Source: DATCJA01 sp050742335
GTDB lineage: Bacteria > Acidobacteriota > Vicinamibacteria > Vicinamibacterales > UBA2999
DNA: 30,442 bases
Direction of reading: 5' to 3'
Assembly (NCBI GenBank): GCA_050742335.1
Contig: JBOGIR010000533.1
Coordinates: 1 to 30,442, forward strand
The position numbers were made by a program, and so were the translations under genes. Position 1 is the stretch's first letter; the number at the start of each line of letters is the position of its first letter. The notes under the pieces were generated by a model. It made no database searches, was not told the origin of the DNA, and saw nothing but the letters and a program-made list of their open reading frames with translations. Below are positions 24,949 to 30,442 of the stretch, piece after piece.

Positions 24949-25908
24949 ATGCTCATCCGCAAGCCGCCCGACATACGCTACTCCGAAGTCACGCCCAAAG
25001 CGGTGTACCTGCGCCGCCGTGAGTTCATCCAGACGGCGGCGGCCGCCACGGTGGGCGCGGCGACTGCGTTGTCCCCATTCGCCGGCGCGCGTGCGCAGGC
25101 ACAGGCGACACGCGTGAAACTCCCGAACATCCGCAAGAGCTCGTTCAGCACGACCGAGAAGCTCAATCCGTACGAGGACGTCACCGGGTACAACAACTTC
25201 TACGAGTTCGGCACCGACAAAGACGATCCGCAGCGCAACGCCCAGCGCTTCGCGACGCGTCCGTGGACCATCCGCGTCGAGGGGCTCGTCAAGACGCCCG
25301 GCAACTACGACCTCGACAGCTTCATGAAACCGCATGCACTCGAAGAGCGGATCTACCGGATGCGATGCGTCGAGGCGTGGTCGATGGTGATTCCGTGGGT
25401 GGGCTTTCCGCTTGCCGACGTCATCAAGCGGTTCGAGCCGCAGCCAAGTGCCCGGTTCGTGGAGTTCACCACGCTCCTCGACGTGAAACAGATGCCGGGC
25501 CAGCGCCTGCCCGTGCTGGACTGGCCCTACGTGGAAGGTCTGCGGATGGACGAGGCGATGCACCCGCTGACGATCCTCGCGGTCGGGTTGTACGGCGAGG
25601 TGCTGCCCAACCAGAACGGCGCGCCGATTCGTCTCGTGGTGCCCTGGAAGTACGGCTTCAAGGGCATCAAGTCGATCGTCCGGATGCGGTTCACCGACCG
25701 GCAGCCGCGTACCTCGTGGGAGATTAGCAACCCGCGCGAGTACGGCTTCTACGCCAACGTGAACCCCACGGTCGATCATCCCCGCTGGAGTCAGGCGAGC
25801 GAGCGTCGCCTCGGAGAGTTCTTCCGGAAGAAGACGGTGATGTTCAACGGCTACGAGGACCAGGTGGCAAGCCTCTACTCCGGCTTGGATCTCCGCCGGA
25901 ACTATTGA
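24949..25908 (+). CDS. msrP: Methionine sulfoxide reductase catalytic subunit MsrP (YedY)
   Basis: 319 residues; the E. coli protein has 334. A twin-arginine signal, LRRREFIQTAAAATVG (21-36), with a cleavage region near GARAQA, sends the folded enzyme to the periplasm. The sulfite-oxidase-like fold carries the molybdenum-ligand Cys140 in YRMRCVEAWSMVIPW, followed by GFPLADVIKRFEP and IRLVVPWKYGFKGIKS, all typical of MsrP. It reduces methionine sulfoxide in periplasmic proteins using a molybdopterin cofactor and electrons from the membrane subunit MsrQ. The downstream msrQ gene overlaps it by 4 nt. A leaderless start is suggested by the position of the -10 box. Confidence 0.96.
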   Translation: MLIRKPPDIRYSEVTPKAVYLRRREFIQTAAAATVGAATALSPFAGARAQAQATRVKLPNIRKSSFSTTEKLNPYEDVTGYNNFYEFGTDKDDPQRNAQRFATRPWTIRVEGLVKTPGNYDLDSFMKPHALEERIYRMRCVEAWSMVIPWVGFPLADVIKRFEPQPSARFVEFTTLLDVKQMPGQRLPVLDWPYVEGLRMDEAMHPLTILAVGLYGEVLPNQNGAPIRLVVPWKYGFKGIKSIVRMRFTDRQPRTSWEISNPREYGFYANVNPTVDHPRWSQASERRLGEFFRKKTVMFNGYEDQVASLYSGLDLRRNY

Positions 25909-26498
25909 AGCGATTCCTCGTTCTGCGGCGGACCATTTTCGCGGCCGCGCTCGTCCCGGCGGCCGCGCTCGTCTACTGGACGCTCACGGGCGACACCGGC
26001 CCCAATCCGATCGAGTTCATCACCCACACCACCGGCACCACCGCGCTCACGTTTCTCATCATCACCCTCACCATCACCCCCTTGCGGCGCATGACGGGCC
26101 GCAATGAGCTGATTCGGCTGCGCCGGATGCTCGGACTGTTCGCGTTCTTCTACGCGTGCCTTCACGTGTTGACCTGGTCGGTGCTCGACTGGTTCTTCGA
26201 CGTGGCGAGCATGGCCGGCGACGTGCTGAAGCGGCCGTTCATCACGATGGGGATGACGACCTTTCTGCTGCTGCTGCCGCTGGCCATCACCTCGACCGCG
26301 GGGTGGATTCGGAGGCTCGGGCGCCGGTGGCAGCAGCTGCATCGGCTCGTCTACATCGCGGGCATCACCGTCGTCATTCATTTCTGGTGGGTGGTCAAGG
26401 CCGACTTCCGCCAGCCGCGGCTGTGGGCGCTCGCCTTGAGCGTGCTCTTGGGGTTTCGGGCATGGTGGGCGTTTCGGACGCGGTTCTCGCCATCCTGA
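25905..26498 (+). CDS. msrQ: Haem-binding membrane subunit MsrQ (YedZ)
   Basis: 197 residues, beginning at a TTG that overlaps the msrP stop as TTGA, so it is likely translated by coupling. Six hydrophobic segments are visible. Candidate haem-ligand histidines occur in ACLHVLTW (third segment) and in QLHRLVYIAGITVVIHFWWV (fifth segment), matching the ferric-reductase-like domain of the family. The loop NPIEFITHTTGTTAL is also characteristic. MsrQ passes quinone- or flavin-derived electrons across the membrane to MsrP. Length and layout are normal. Confidence 0.94.
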   Translation: MKRFLVLRRTIFAAALVPAAALVYWTLTGDTGPNPIEFITHTTGTTALTFLIITLTITPLRRMTGRNELIRLRRMLGLFAFFYACLHVLTWSVLDWFFDVASMAGDVLKRPFITMGMTTFLLLLPLAITSTAGWIRRLGRRWQQLHRLVYIAGITVVIHFWWVVKADFRQPRLWALALSVLLGFRAWWAFRTRFSPS

Positions 26499-27130
26499 CG
26501 AGGGCGCCTTCCTCGGGCGGCAAGCGCCGCCTGTTTCAGGCGCTCGGGATGCCCCCGGACGCGGAGCTGCTGCGCGCGCTGCTGCTGGACACGCTGGACG
26601 GCACGGCGCTGCCGGACCTGCGCCGGGTGATTGCCGTCACACCGGCTGCCTCGTGCGACGAAGTCCGGGCGATGGCTGGCGCGATTGACGTGATGCCGCA
26701 AGCAAGCGGCGATCTCGGCGAGCGCATGCAGGCGACGATGGCGGCGTTGTTTCGCCAGGGAGCGGCCGCCGTGGCGCTCATCGGATCGGATGTTCCGCAC
26801 ATCGCGCCCGCGGCGATCGCCGAGCTGTTCGACCTGCTCGCCCGCGACGGCGACGCGCTGGTGCTGGGCCCGGCCGCCGACGGCGGCTATTACCTGCTGG
26901 GCGCCCGCCGGGTGCCGGCCGTATTTGCCGGCGTGGAATGGGGAAGCAGCCGGGTGTTCGCGCATACAGTACGGGCGGCGGTGGCCGACGGGTTCCGTGT
27001 CCATCAGTTGTCGCCCCTGTCTGACGTGGACACGGCCGACGAGCTGCGCGACGCGGTTCGAGGGGGCCGTGCGCCGCGCACGGCCGCGTGGGTCCACACG
27101 CATGCGCCATATCTACTCGCATCTGCATGA
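26462..27130 (+). CDS. TIGR04282-like glycosyltransferase-fold protein (DUF2064)
   Basis: 222 residues from the ATG at 26462, which lies 37 nt inside msrQ; the frame is open much further upstream but that part is a shadow of msrQ. It opens VSDAVLAILTRAPSSGGKRR (the nucleotide-sugar loop of the GT-A fold), then has VALIGSDVPHIAPAAIAELF and LVLGPAADGGYYLLGARR, and ends with PLSDVDTADEL. SDxPxl, GPAxDGGYYLxG and DVDTxxDL are the hallmarks of TIGR04282 (rSAM/selenodomain-associated transferase 1). The partner family TIGR04283 is encoded across the msrP promoter region at 23794-24480. No rSAM or selenodomain gene is in the window. The deep overlap suggests translational coupling with msrQ. Confidence 0.85.
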   Translation: MVGVSDAVLAILTRAPSSGGKRRLFQALGMPPDAELLRALLLDTLDGTALPDLRRVIAVTPAASCDEVRAMAGAIDVMPQASGDLGERMQATMAALFRQGAAAVALIGSDVPHIAPAAIAELFDLLARDGDALVLGPAADGGYYLLGARRVPAVFAGVEWGSSRVFAHTVRAAVADGFRVHQLSPLSDVDTADELRDAVRGGRAPRTAAWVHTHAPYLLASA

Positions 27131-27151
27131 TCCCTGAGCTGTCGCCAGCCT

Positions 27152-27179
27152 GGTTCGCGTTTGCAGCACGTATCCGGCC
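27152..27179. repeat. Right-end remnant of the 30-bp-TIR element
   Basis: GGTTCGCGTTTGCAGCACGT followed by ATCCGGCC matches the right terminal repeat of the elements at 17755-17981 and 24500-24688 with a few changes. No left end is found nearby, so it is a relic. Confidence 0.6.
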
Positions 27180-27250
27180 GGTACGCAGTGTCCGGTCTCA
27201 GCCGGATCCGCCGATAACGTGAATCAGCCGGATCCGCCGATAACGTGAAG
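27180..27250. repeat. Diverged REP-like unit with 26-bp tandem duplication
   Basis: A REP-like unit (GTACGCAGTGTCCGGTCTCA onward, 27180-27209) runs into a perfect 25 of 26 nt tandem duplication: CAGCCGGATCCGCCGATAAC plus GTGAA(T/G) at 27199-27224 and 27225-27250. The rest of the spacer, to 27404, is low-complexity GAAC-type sequence (matching 4995-5157) that itself holds a CCGCCGAAGCC/GGCGAAGGCGG palindrome at about 27308-27332. Confidence 0.75.
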
Positions 27251-27404
27251 ATGAACCGCGGACTGTGAACTGAACGTGCCCGCCTGCGCGCGAAGCGTTC
27301 CGGCGAGGCCCGCCGAAGCCTTGGCGAAGGCGGGAACACGAACCGAGAAGATCAGCACCGAGAAGTGTGAACGACATCAGGTCGACACCGCCATCATTCG
27401 GCCG

Positions 27405-28133
27405 ATGAGAATACTGACCCTCGTCATGACGTACAACGAAGCCAGCAACATCGGCCGGCTCGTACCCGAGATCCTGAAGCACGTCCCGACGACAGCGGTG
27501 CTGGTGGTGGACGACAACTCGCCCGACGGCACGGCCGAGGTGGTGCGTGGGCTCGGAGCCAGCGACCCGCGCGTCGAGGTGCTGACCAGGACGACGAACC
27601 GAGGTTACGGGTCGGCCACCATTGCCGGCATGCAGCATGGCGTGCGCAACGGCTACGACGTGATTGCCACGCTCGATGCCGACTTCTCGCACGATCCTGC
27701 CGAACTGCCGCGCGTGATCGAGGGGTTGGCGGCCGCCGATGTGTCGATCGGGTCGAGGTATGTGGGGGGCATCCGGGTGCTCAACTGGGGCGTGCGCCGG
27801 CTGCTCCTGAGCCTGGCCGCCAACACCTACGTCCGCTTCCTGATCGGACTGTCGTGCATCGACTGCACCAGCGGATTTCGCGCCTACCGCGTCGCGACGC
27901 TGAAGAGCGTGGCCCTCGAACGGATCTCGAGCACCGGCTACGTCTTCCTCCCGGAGCTGCTCTTCGCGCTCGACCAGGTCACGATACGGGAGGTTCCCAT
28001 CTGTTACACGGAGCGGCGCGTGGGCGAGTCGAAGATGGGCAGGCGCGTCATCGCCGAAGGCATGCTGCGCCCCTGGGTCCTCCTCTGTCGTCGCCTCGTC
28101 CGGTCCGTCCGCCGGAGTCTCCTCGGTACGTAG
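27405..28133 (+). CDS. Polyprenol monophosphomannose synthase-like glycosyltransferase (GT2)
   Basis: 242 residues from the ATG at 27405; an upstream extension of the open frame lies in repeat DNA and is rejected. Motifs: ILTLVMTYNEASNIGRLVPE, VLVVDDNSPDGTAEVV, the donor-site ATLDADFSHDP, then DVSIGSRYVGG, IDCTSGFRAYR and ICYTERRVGESKMGRR. These match dolichyl/polyprenyl-phosphate mannose synthase-like enzymes, which transfer a hexose from a nucleotide-sugar to polyprenyl phosphate for later use outside the membrane. There are no membrane helices after the catalytic domain, the short form. The stop codon TAG is part of the GGTACGTAG of a REP-like unit, so the last residues (LLGT) may come from the insertion. 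Confidence 0.88.
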   Translation: MRILTLVMTYNEASNIGRLVPEILKHVPTTAVLVVDDNSPDGTAEVVRGLGASDPRVEVLTRTTNRGYGSATIAGMQHGVRNGYDVIATLDADFSHDPAELPRVIEGLAAADVSIGSRYVGGIRVLNWGVRRLLLSLAANTYVRFLIGLSCIDCTSGFRAYRVATLKSVALERISSTGYVFLPELLFALDQVTIREVPICYTERRVGESKMGRRVIAEGMLRPWVLLCRRLVRSVRRSLLGT

Positions 28134-28204
28134 TGTCCGGCTTCCGCCTTCGCGTGAAGCTTCGGCGGACCGCCGTAGCCTTGGCGGAGGCGGTTAGCCG
28201 GACC
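28126..28204. repeat. REP-like unit with a second palindrome nested in its loop
   Basis: The outer unit reads GTACGTAGTGTCCGGCTT ... TTAGCCGGACC. At the place where other copies have the two-base loop, a 50-nt block (28144-28193) is inserted, beginning CCGCCTTCGCG and ending GGCGGAGGCGG. That block is of the same family as the palindrome at 27308-27332. The unit also provides the stop codon of the preceding gene. Confidence 0.8.
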
Positions 28205-28252
28205 CGTGCTGAGTTGACGCGCTGCGATTCCTCGATCAGACTACGACGATGA

Positions 28253-28280
28253 GTACGTAGTGTCCGGCTTTAGCCGGACC
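28253..28280. repeat. Single REP-like unit
   Basis: GTACGTAGTGTCCGGC followed by TTTAGCCGGACC, an intact consensus unit, 34 bp before the small membrane-peptide gene. No T-tract follows. Confidence 0.9.
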
Positions 28281-28313
28281 TAACCCCGGAGCTCCAGAAT
28301 AGAGCAGTGAAGC

Positions 28314-28484
28314 ATGCTGATCGCCCAAGCGCTCGGTGAATACATCGCGCTCTCCGCGTTTGTCGACGCCTTCAATTCGGCGTCGATTCGCGTGGAGGAG
28401 ATTGCGGGGGAGTGGGGCACCGAGGGCCTCATCGCCCTGATTGCCGTGGCGGTGCTCTGGAAGATCATCACGGCGGCCAGGTGA
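28314..28484 (+). CDS. Small membrane-associated protein of 56 residues, unknown function
   Basis: The frame from ATG 28314 to TGA 28484 encodes MLIAQALGEYIALSAFVDAF, a polar middle with charged residues (RVEEIAGEWGTEG), and a C-terminal hydrophobic helix IALIAVAVLWKIITAAR. An amphipathic or hydrophobic N-terminal helix, a short acidic loop and one probable membrane helix ending in basic residues make a plausible real small protein (N-out or hairpin topology cannot be decided). The codon use is GC-rich at third positions as in the neighbours, and the frame lies between two repeat elements with nothing else coding. The ribosome site is weak (GCAGTGAAGC). I do not recognise a family. Confidence 0.6.
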   Translation: MLIAQALGEYIALSAFVDAFNSASIRVEEIAGEWGTEGLIALIAVAVLWKIITAAR

Positions 28485-28487
28485 CGG

Positions 28488-28655
28488 ATTGCGGATGGCA
28501 GATTCGTCGAGTGGCGATTGTTGTTGAATGACGATCTTCGAGTGTCGACTGGGGTTCGATTGACTGCGGATTCCCTCAATCGCCGGTCAATTCGATCAAT
28601 CGTCGAGCCGAAATCGTCAACACTCGTCAATCGAGCAATCTTCAATCGGCACTGG
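28488..28655. repeat. AT-richer CAATCGTCAATC-type repeat, copy 2
   Basis: Matches the reverse complement of 22702-22874: the order GATTGNNGATNGCAGATT, GTCGAGTGG, GATTGTTGT, then TCGAGTGT, GTCAATCGAGCA and AATCGGCAC is kept. It contains the only start codons available to the SGNH esterase gene. Confidence 0.8.
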
Positions 28656-29285
28656 AAGAGGGCCCAGCCATCCGCCCTGGTCATTGGCGCAGCGCTCGCG
28701 ATCCTCGCGAGTGTCTGCGCGTGCGGGCTCGGCGGCCCCCGTGCCGCGCGCCCCAGCGCCGGCACCACCATCGTCGCCTTCGGCGACAGCCTCGTCGAGG
28801 GGCGGGGCGCAACGGCGGGCCACGATTTCGTGTCGGTGCTGTCCATTCGCCTCGGCGTGCCGATCGTCAATGCCGGCCGCAGTGGTGACACGACGCGCTC
28901 GGCGCTTGCCCGGCTCGATCGTGATGTCGTGTCCATCAACCCGCGGGTCGCGATCGTCGTGCTCGGCGGCAACGACTTCCTTCGACGCGTGCCGATCGAA
29001 GAAACCTTCGACAACCTGAGGACGATTGTGGAGGAGCTGCGCAGCCGTGGCGCGGCGGTGGTGCTGGCCGGCGTCAGCGTGGGCGTGTTGAGCGATCCGT
29101 ACGCCGCACGATATGAGGCGCTCGCGCGGCAGACGTCGGCGGGGCTCGTACCCGACATCCTGGGCGGGCTCATGGGGCGCGCCAACCTGATGTCGGACGC
29201 GATTCACCCCAACGACGAGGGCTACGAGATCATTGCCGACCGTCTGGAGCCAGTGCTCCGCGATCTCCTGTCGGCAGACGACTGA
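28518..29285 (+). CDS. SGNH/GDSL-family esterase, probably exported
   Basis: Up to 255 residues. The catalytic parts are clear: block I VAFGDSLVEGRG with the Ser nucleophile, the Gly block VNAGRSGDTT, block III VVLGGNDFLRR and block V SDAIHPNDEGYE with the Asp and His of the triad. It resembles TesA-like arylesterase/lysophospholipase proteins. A hydrophobic signal, LVIGAALAILASVCACGLGG, precedes the domain, perhaps with a lipobox VCAC. The start is uncertain: the candidates TTG 28518, GTG 28542 and TTG 28560 all lie in the repeat at 28488-28655, leaving 35 or more non-family residues ahead of the signal. The original start codon may have been replaced by the repeat insertion. Confidence 0.85.
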   Translation: MLLNDDLRVSTGVRLTADSLNRRSIRSIVEPKSSTLVNRAIFNRHWKRAQPSALVIGAALAILASVCACGLGGPRAARPSAGTTIVAFGDSLVEGRGATAGHDFVSVLSIRLGVPIVNAGRSGDTTRSALARLDRDVVSINPRVAIVVLGGNDFLRRVPIEETFDNLRTIVEELRSRGAAVVLAGVSVGVLSDPYAARYEALARQTSAGLVPDILGGLMGRANLMSDAIHPNDEGYEIIADRLEPVLRDLLSADD

Positions 29286-29326
29286 TCACCGCTGCCGACA
29301 TGACTGGGGCGCCTGGGCCGGGCGAC

Positions 29327-29548
29327 TCACGTGTTGACGTCGGCGACGACGAAGTCAAGGGCTGCCCAGCTCGGCGGCGTGCCGTTGCGGCGTTCGGGGC
29401 GGTCGCCCCGGGCGCCATTCGGCGCGGGATCCCGACCGGGGAGTGGCGGGCGTCGGCGATCCCAGATCACGGGCAAGCGGGCGCCGAACGCTGTGTACAG
29501 GGCGTCATATTGCTGGTGCTGGCCGCGCCTGACGATGATGTAGTACAT
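29327..29548 (-). CDS. Small basic protein of 73 residues, unknown function
   Basis: Starts MYYIIVRRGQHQQYDALYTA at the ATG 29548, with a weak AAGGCAGG site upstream; the frame is open 21 codons further but without a better start. The beginning suggests a short beta strand and a helix. The middle is rich in Arg and Pro (VIWDRRRPPLPGRDP) and the end reads PPSWAALDFVVADVNT. The layout (MYY/FxIVRRG, VIWDRRR, then an Arg-rich linker and W-x-x-x-D/GF-V/I-x) resembles short unannotated proteins I associate with related genomes, but I cannot name a family. It converges with the esterase gene, whose stop codon is 41 bp away. Confidence 0.55.
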   Translation of the reverse strand: MYYIIVRRGQHQQYDALYTAFGARLPVIWDRRRPPLPGRDPAPNGARGDRPERRNGTPPSWAALDFVVADVNT

Positions 29549-29638
29549 GCTGCATACCTGCCTTGATGCTGGGTTGTATCGGTCGCTTCCGCCGCGCGCA
29601 TCAGCCCTCAACCTGTCGTGTGCAGCCGCTGGTCCCGG

Positions 29639-29698
29639 ACAGGAGATAAGAGACAGGAGACAGGAGACAGGAGTCAGGAGTCAGGAGACAGGAGTCAG
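29639..29698. repeat. Heptamer tandem array (GGAGACA/GGAGTCA)n
   Basis: About eight copies of a 7-bp unit, alternating GGAGACA and GGAGTCA. Same period as the array at 17641-17743 but unrelated unit sequence. The stretch 29549-29638 before it shows nothing I can name. Confidence 0.85.
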
Positions 29699-29723
29699 TC
29701 GTGGAAGCGGTTCGCGGGCATGA

Positions 29724-29936
29724 CGGTCTGCGGCGAAGGCGAGTCGATCAAGACCGTTCTTCTCCCTGGCCAACCCGCGAAAGGTCAGCGCGTCTGAACT
29801 GGAAGCTGACGTCCTCGACATTCCGGTCGAACGCGAGGCCGCCCAGGTAGGCGAGGTCGACGCGGTCGCCGACGGGCTGCGCCACCCAGACGTGACTGCC
29901 GCTGAGCAGCAAGACTATGAAGAAGAACCACAATGA
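29724..29936 (+). pseudogene. Possible fragment of a clan AA (retroviral-type) aspartic protease
   Basis: One plus-strand frame without start codon context reads PFFSLANPRK, then after a short gap LDIPVEREAAQVGEVDAVAD and GLRHPDV. The order resembles small bacterial aspartic proteases, which have SLxNPRR, a DTGA catalytic motif, CIPEHVAxQL and ADGxxRxVPYV. The catalytic DTG segment is missing. A second short match (GAGGTCGACGCGGTCGCC, 30193-30210) lies beyond the repeat element. A decayed gene is the best reading, at low confidence. Confidence 0.3.
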
Positions 29937-29997
29937 CGAGCCGGCGGATGACGAGATGCGGCCAGAGTACGACCTTCCCGGCGGGGAAGCTCGGTAG
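29917..29997 (+). pseudogene. Antitoxin-like N-terminal fragment cut off by a repeat element
   Basis: 26 codons: MKKNHNDEPADDEMRPEYDL followed by PGGEAR and a stop. It resembles the N terminus of small proteins of the form DDExxPEYDFSxGVRGKY that often pair with toxin-like or protease-like genes. The reading frame ends at the left boundary of the three-hairpin element (29991), whose sequence supplies the TAG stop. No continuation is seen after the element. Confidence 0.4.
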
Positions 29998-30168
29998 TGT
30001 TGATGATAATGAACCCCGATTCCGGTGGCGGGACCGCGCTGCGAGGGCTTGAGCGACCGCAGCACGCCAGCTCAGTGAGCTGGCGGATTCCCTGAGCCTT
30101 CTCGCGCGGTCAGGCGATCCGTGTCGGCCTGACCTCCATAGGGGCTTCATCATCATCAACACAACCGA
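29991..30168. repeat. Three-hairpin TIR element, copy B (178 bp)
   Basis: Same orientation and layout as 12961-13151: ends GTGTTGATGATAATGAA and TTCATCATCATCAACAC pair at 16 of 17 positions. Inside are CGCTGCG/CGCAGC, GCCAGCTC/GAGCTGGC and GGTCAGGC/GCCTGACC. Differences from copy A fall mostly in loops (CGT to AGT, CCATG to CCGTG), while two of the three inner stems are unchanged. Confidence 0.85.
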
Positions 30169-30305
30169 TCGCCGATGTACGTACACGAGGTCGACGCGGT
30201 CGCCGGCGGGCTGCGCCGTCCAGGCCATTGTCCTCGAGCGTGGTGTCGTGTTGCGCCGCTCGAACGGAAGTCGAGCCGGATGTCCAGCAATCCAGGAGCG
30301 AATGT

Positions 30306-30442
30306 TCACGCCTCGAGTATCGAGGCGATCTGACGGCGCAGCTCAGGGATACGGTTTTGGACAACGTCGCAGACAAGCTCGTAGTCCCACACCGAAATAG
30401 TCGTGATTCAGGCGGTCGCGCATTCCAGACATGGCCCGCCAC
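30306..30442 (-). pseudogene. HepT-like (DUF86/HEPN) C-terminal fragment with frameshift
   Basis: On the minus strand the sequence entering the window reads WRAMSGMRDRLNHDYFGV. This contains the HEPN motif RX4HXY (R-DRLN-H-D-Y) that is the active site of HepT toxins and the target of MntA AMPylation. Immediately after, one extra G (in GGTGTGGGACTAC, plus-strand GTAGTCCCACACC at about 30391-30403) breaks the frame. In the next frame the expected continuation DYELVCDVVQNRIPELRRQI is found, ending ASILEA and stop at 30306. So the gene is either a recent pseudogene or carries a sequencing error. Its start and the usual MntA partner would lie beyond 30442. Confidence 0.65.

Noticed and set aside
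26156..26461. N-terminal extension of the TIGR04282-like gene
   Set aside because: It is an out-of-frame reading of msrQ; the family begins at the ATG 26462.
29785..30309. Minus-strand open frame of 174 codons near the right edge
   Set aside because: It passes through the three-hairpin element and has no coherent family signal.

Overview
This is a 30.4-kb, GC-rich chromosomal segment dominated by an exopolysaccharide (EPS) biosynthesis and export locus. The gene style, the strong GC bias and above all the many interspersed palindromic repeats (including one that reads as the peptide KVRLKPDTTY) suggest an acidobacterium-like soil bacterium, possibly of the Vicinamibacteria group. That assignment is an inference: there is no rRNA or marker gene here to test it.

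Minus strand, read right to left from about 24.5 kb to 1. A family-2 glycosyltransferase of the TIGR04283 type comes first. It is followed by a small histidine kinase-like protein with a degenerate ATPase domain, two NtrC-type sigma-54 activators, and an acyltransferase of the CelD/BcsL (GNAT, FemAB-like) type. After a 0.8-kb island of nested palindromes comes the main operon. It opens with a NusG/RfaH/LoaP-type antiterminator preceded by a perfect 11-bp leader hairpin and a weak sigma-54-like promoter. The next genes encode an outer-membrane beta-barrel, a short polysaccharide-export (OPX/SLBB) protein, a Wzz-like chain-length protein, a BY-tyrosine kinase, an initiating sugar-phosphate transferase, an O-antigen ligase/polymerase, a GT4 glycosyltransferase, a second CelD-type acyltransferase, a DegT-type PLP enzyme, a third CelD-type acyltransferase, a polysaccharide deacetylase, a flippase, an asparagine synthase-type amidotransferase and the start of another GT4 enzyme. 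Most junctions are 4-nt ATGA overlaps or short overlaps, so this is very probably one long transcription unit. Together the genes account for initiation, elongation, decoration, flipping, polymerisation, length control and outer-membrane export of one polymer. No exosortase or PEP-CTERM gene is inside the window, although several families resemble those of XrtA-linked EPS loci.

Plus strand, 24.9-29.3 kb. A probable leaderless promoter drives msrP-msrQ (periplasmic methionine sulfoxide repair), overlapped by a TIGR04282-type transferase gene. Then come a dolichyl-phosphate-mannose-synthase-like glycosyltransferase, a previously easy-to-miss 56-codon membrane peptide gene and an SGNH/GDSL esterase. 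The last kilobase (29.5-30.4 kb) holds a 73-aa minus-strand basic protein gene and then gene debris: an aspartic-protease-like fragment, an antitoxin-like N-terminus cut off by a repeat element, and a frameshifted HepT-like C-terminus.

The most unusual aspect is the density and variety of small non-autonomous palindromic elements: at least seven families, several nested inside one another. Two are 180-230 bp with 20-30 bp terminal inverted repeats and are present in two copies each. Several elements supply start codons, stop codons or protein tails to neighbouring genes. No transposase that could move them is present in the window.
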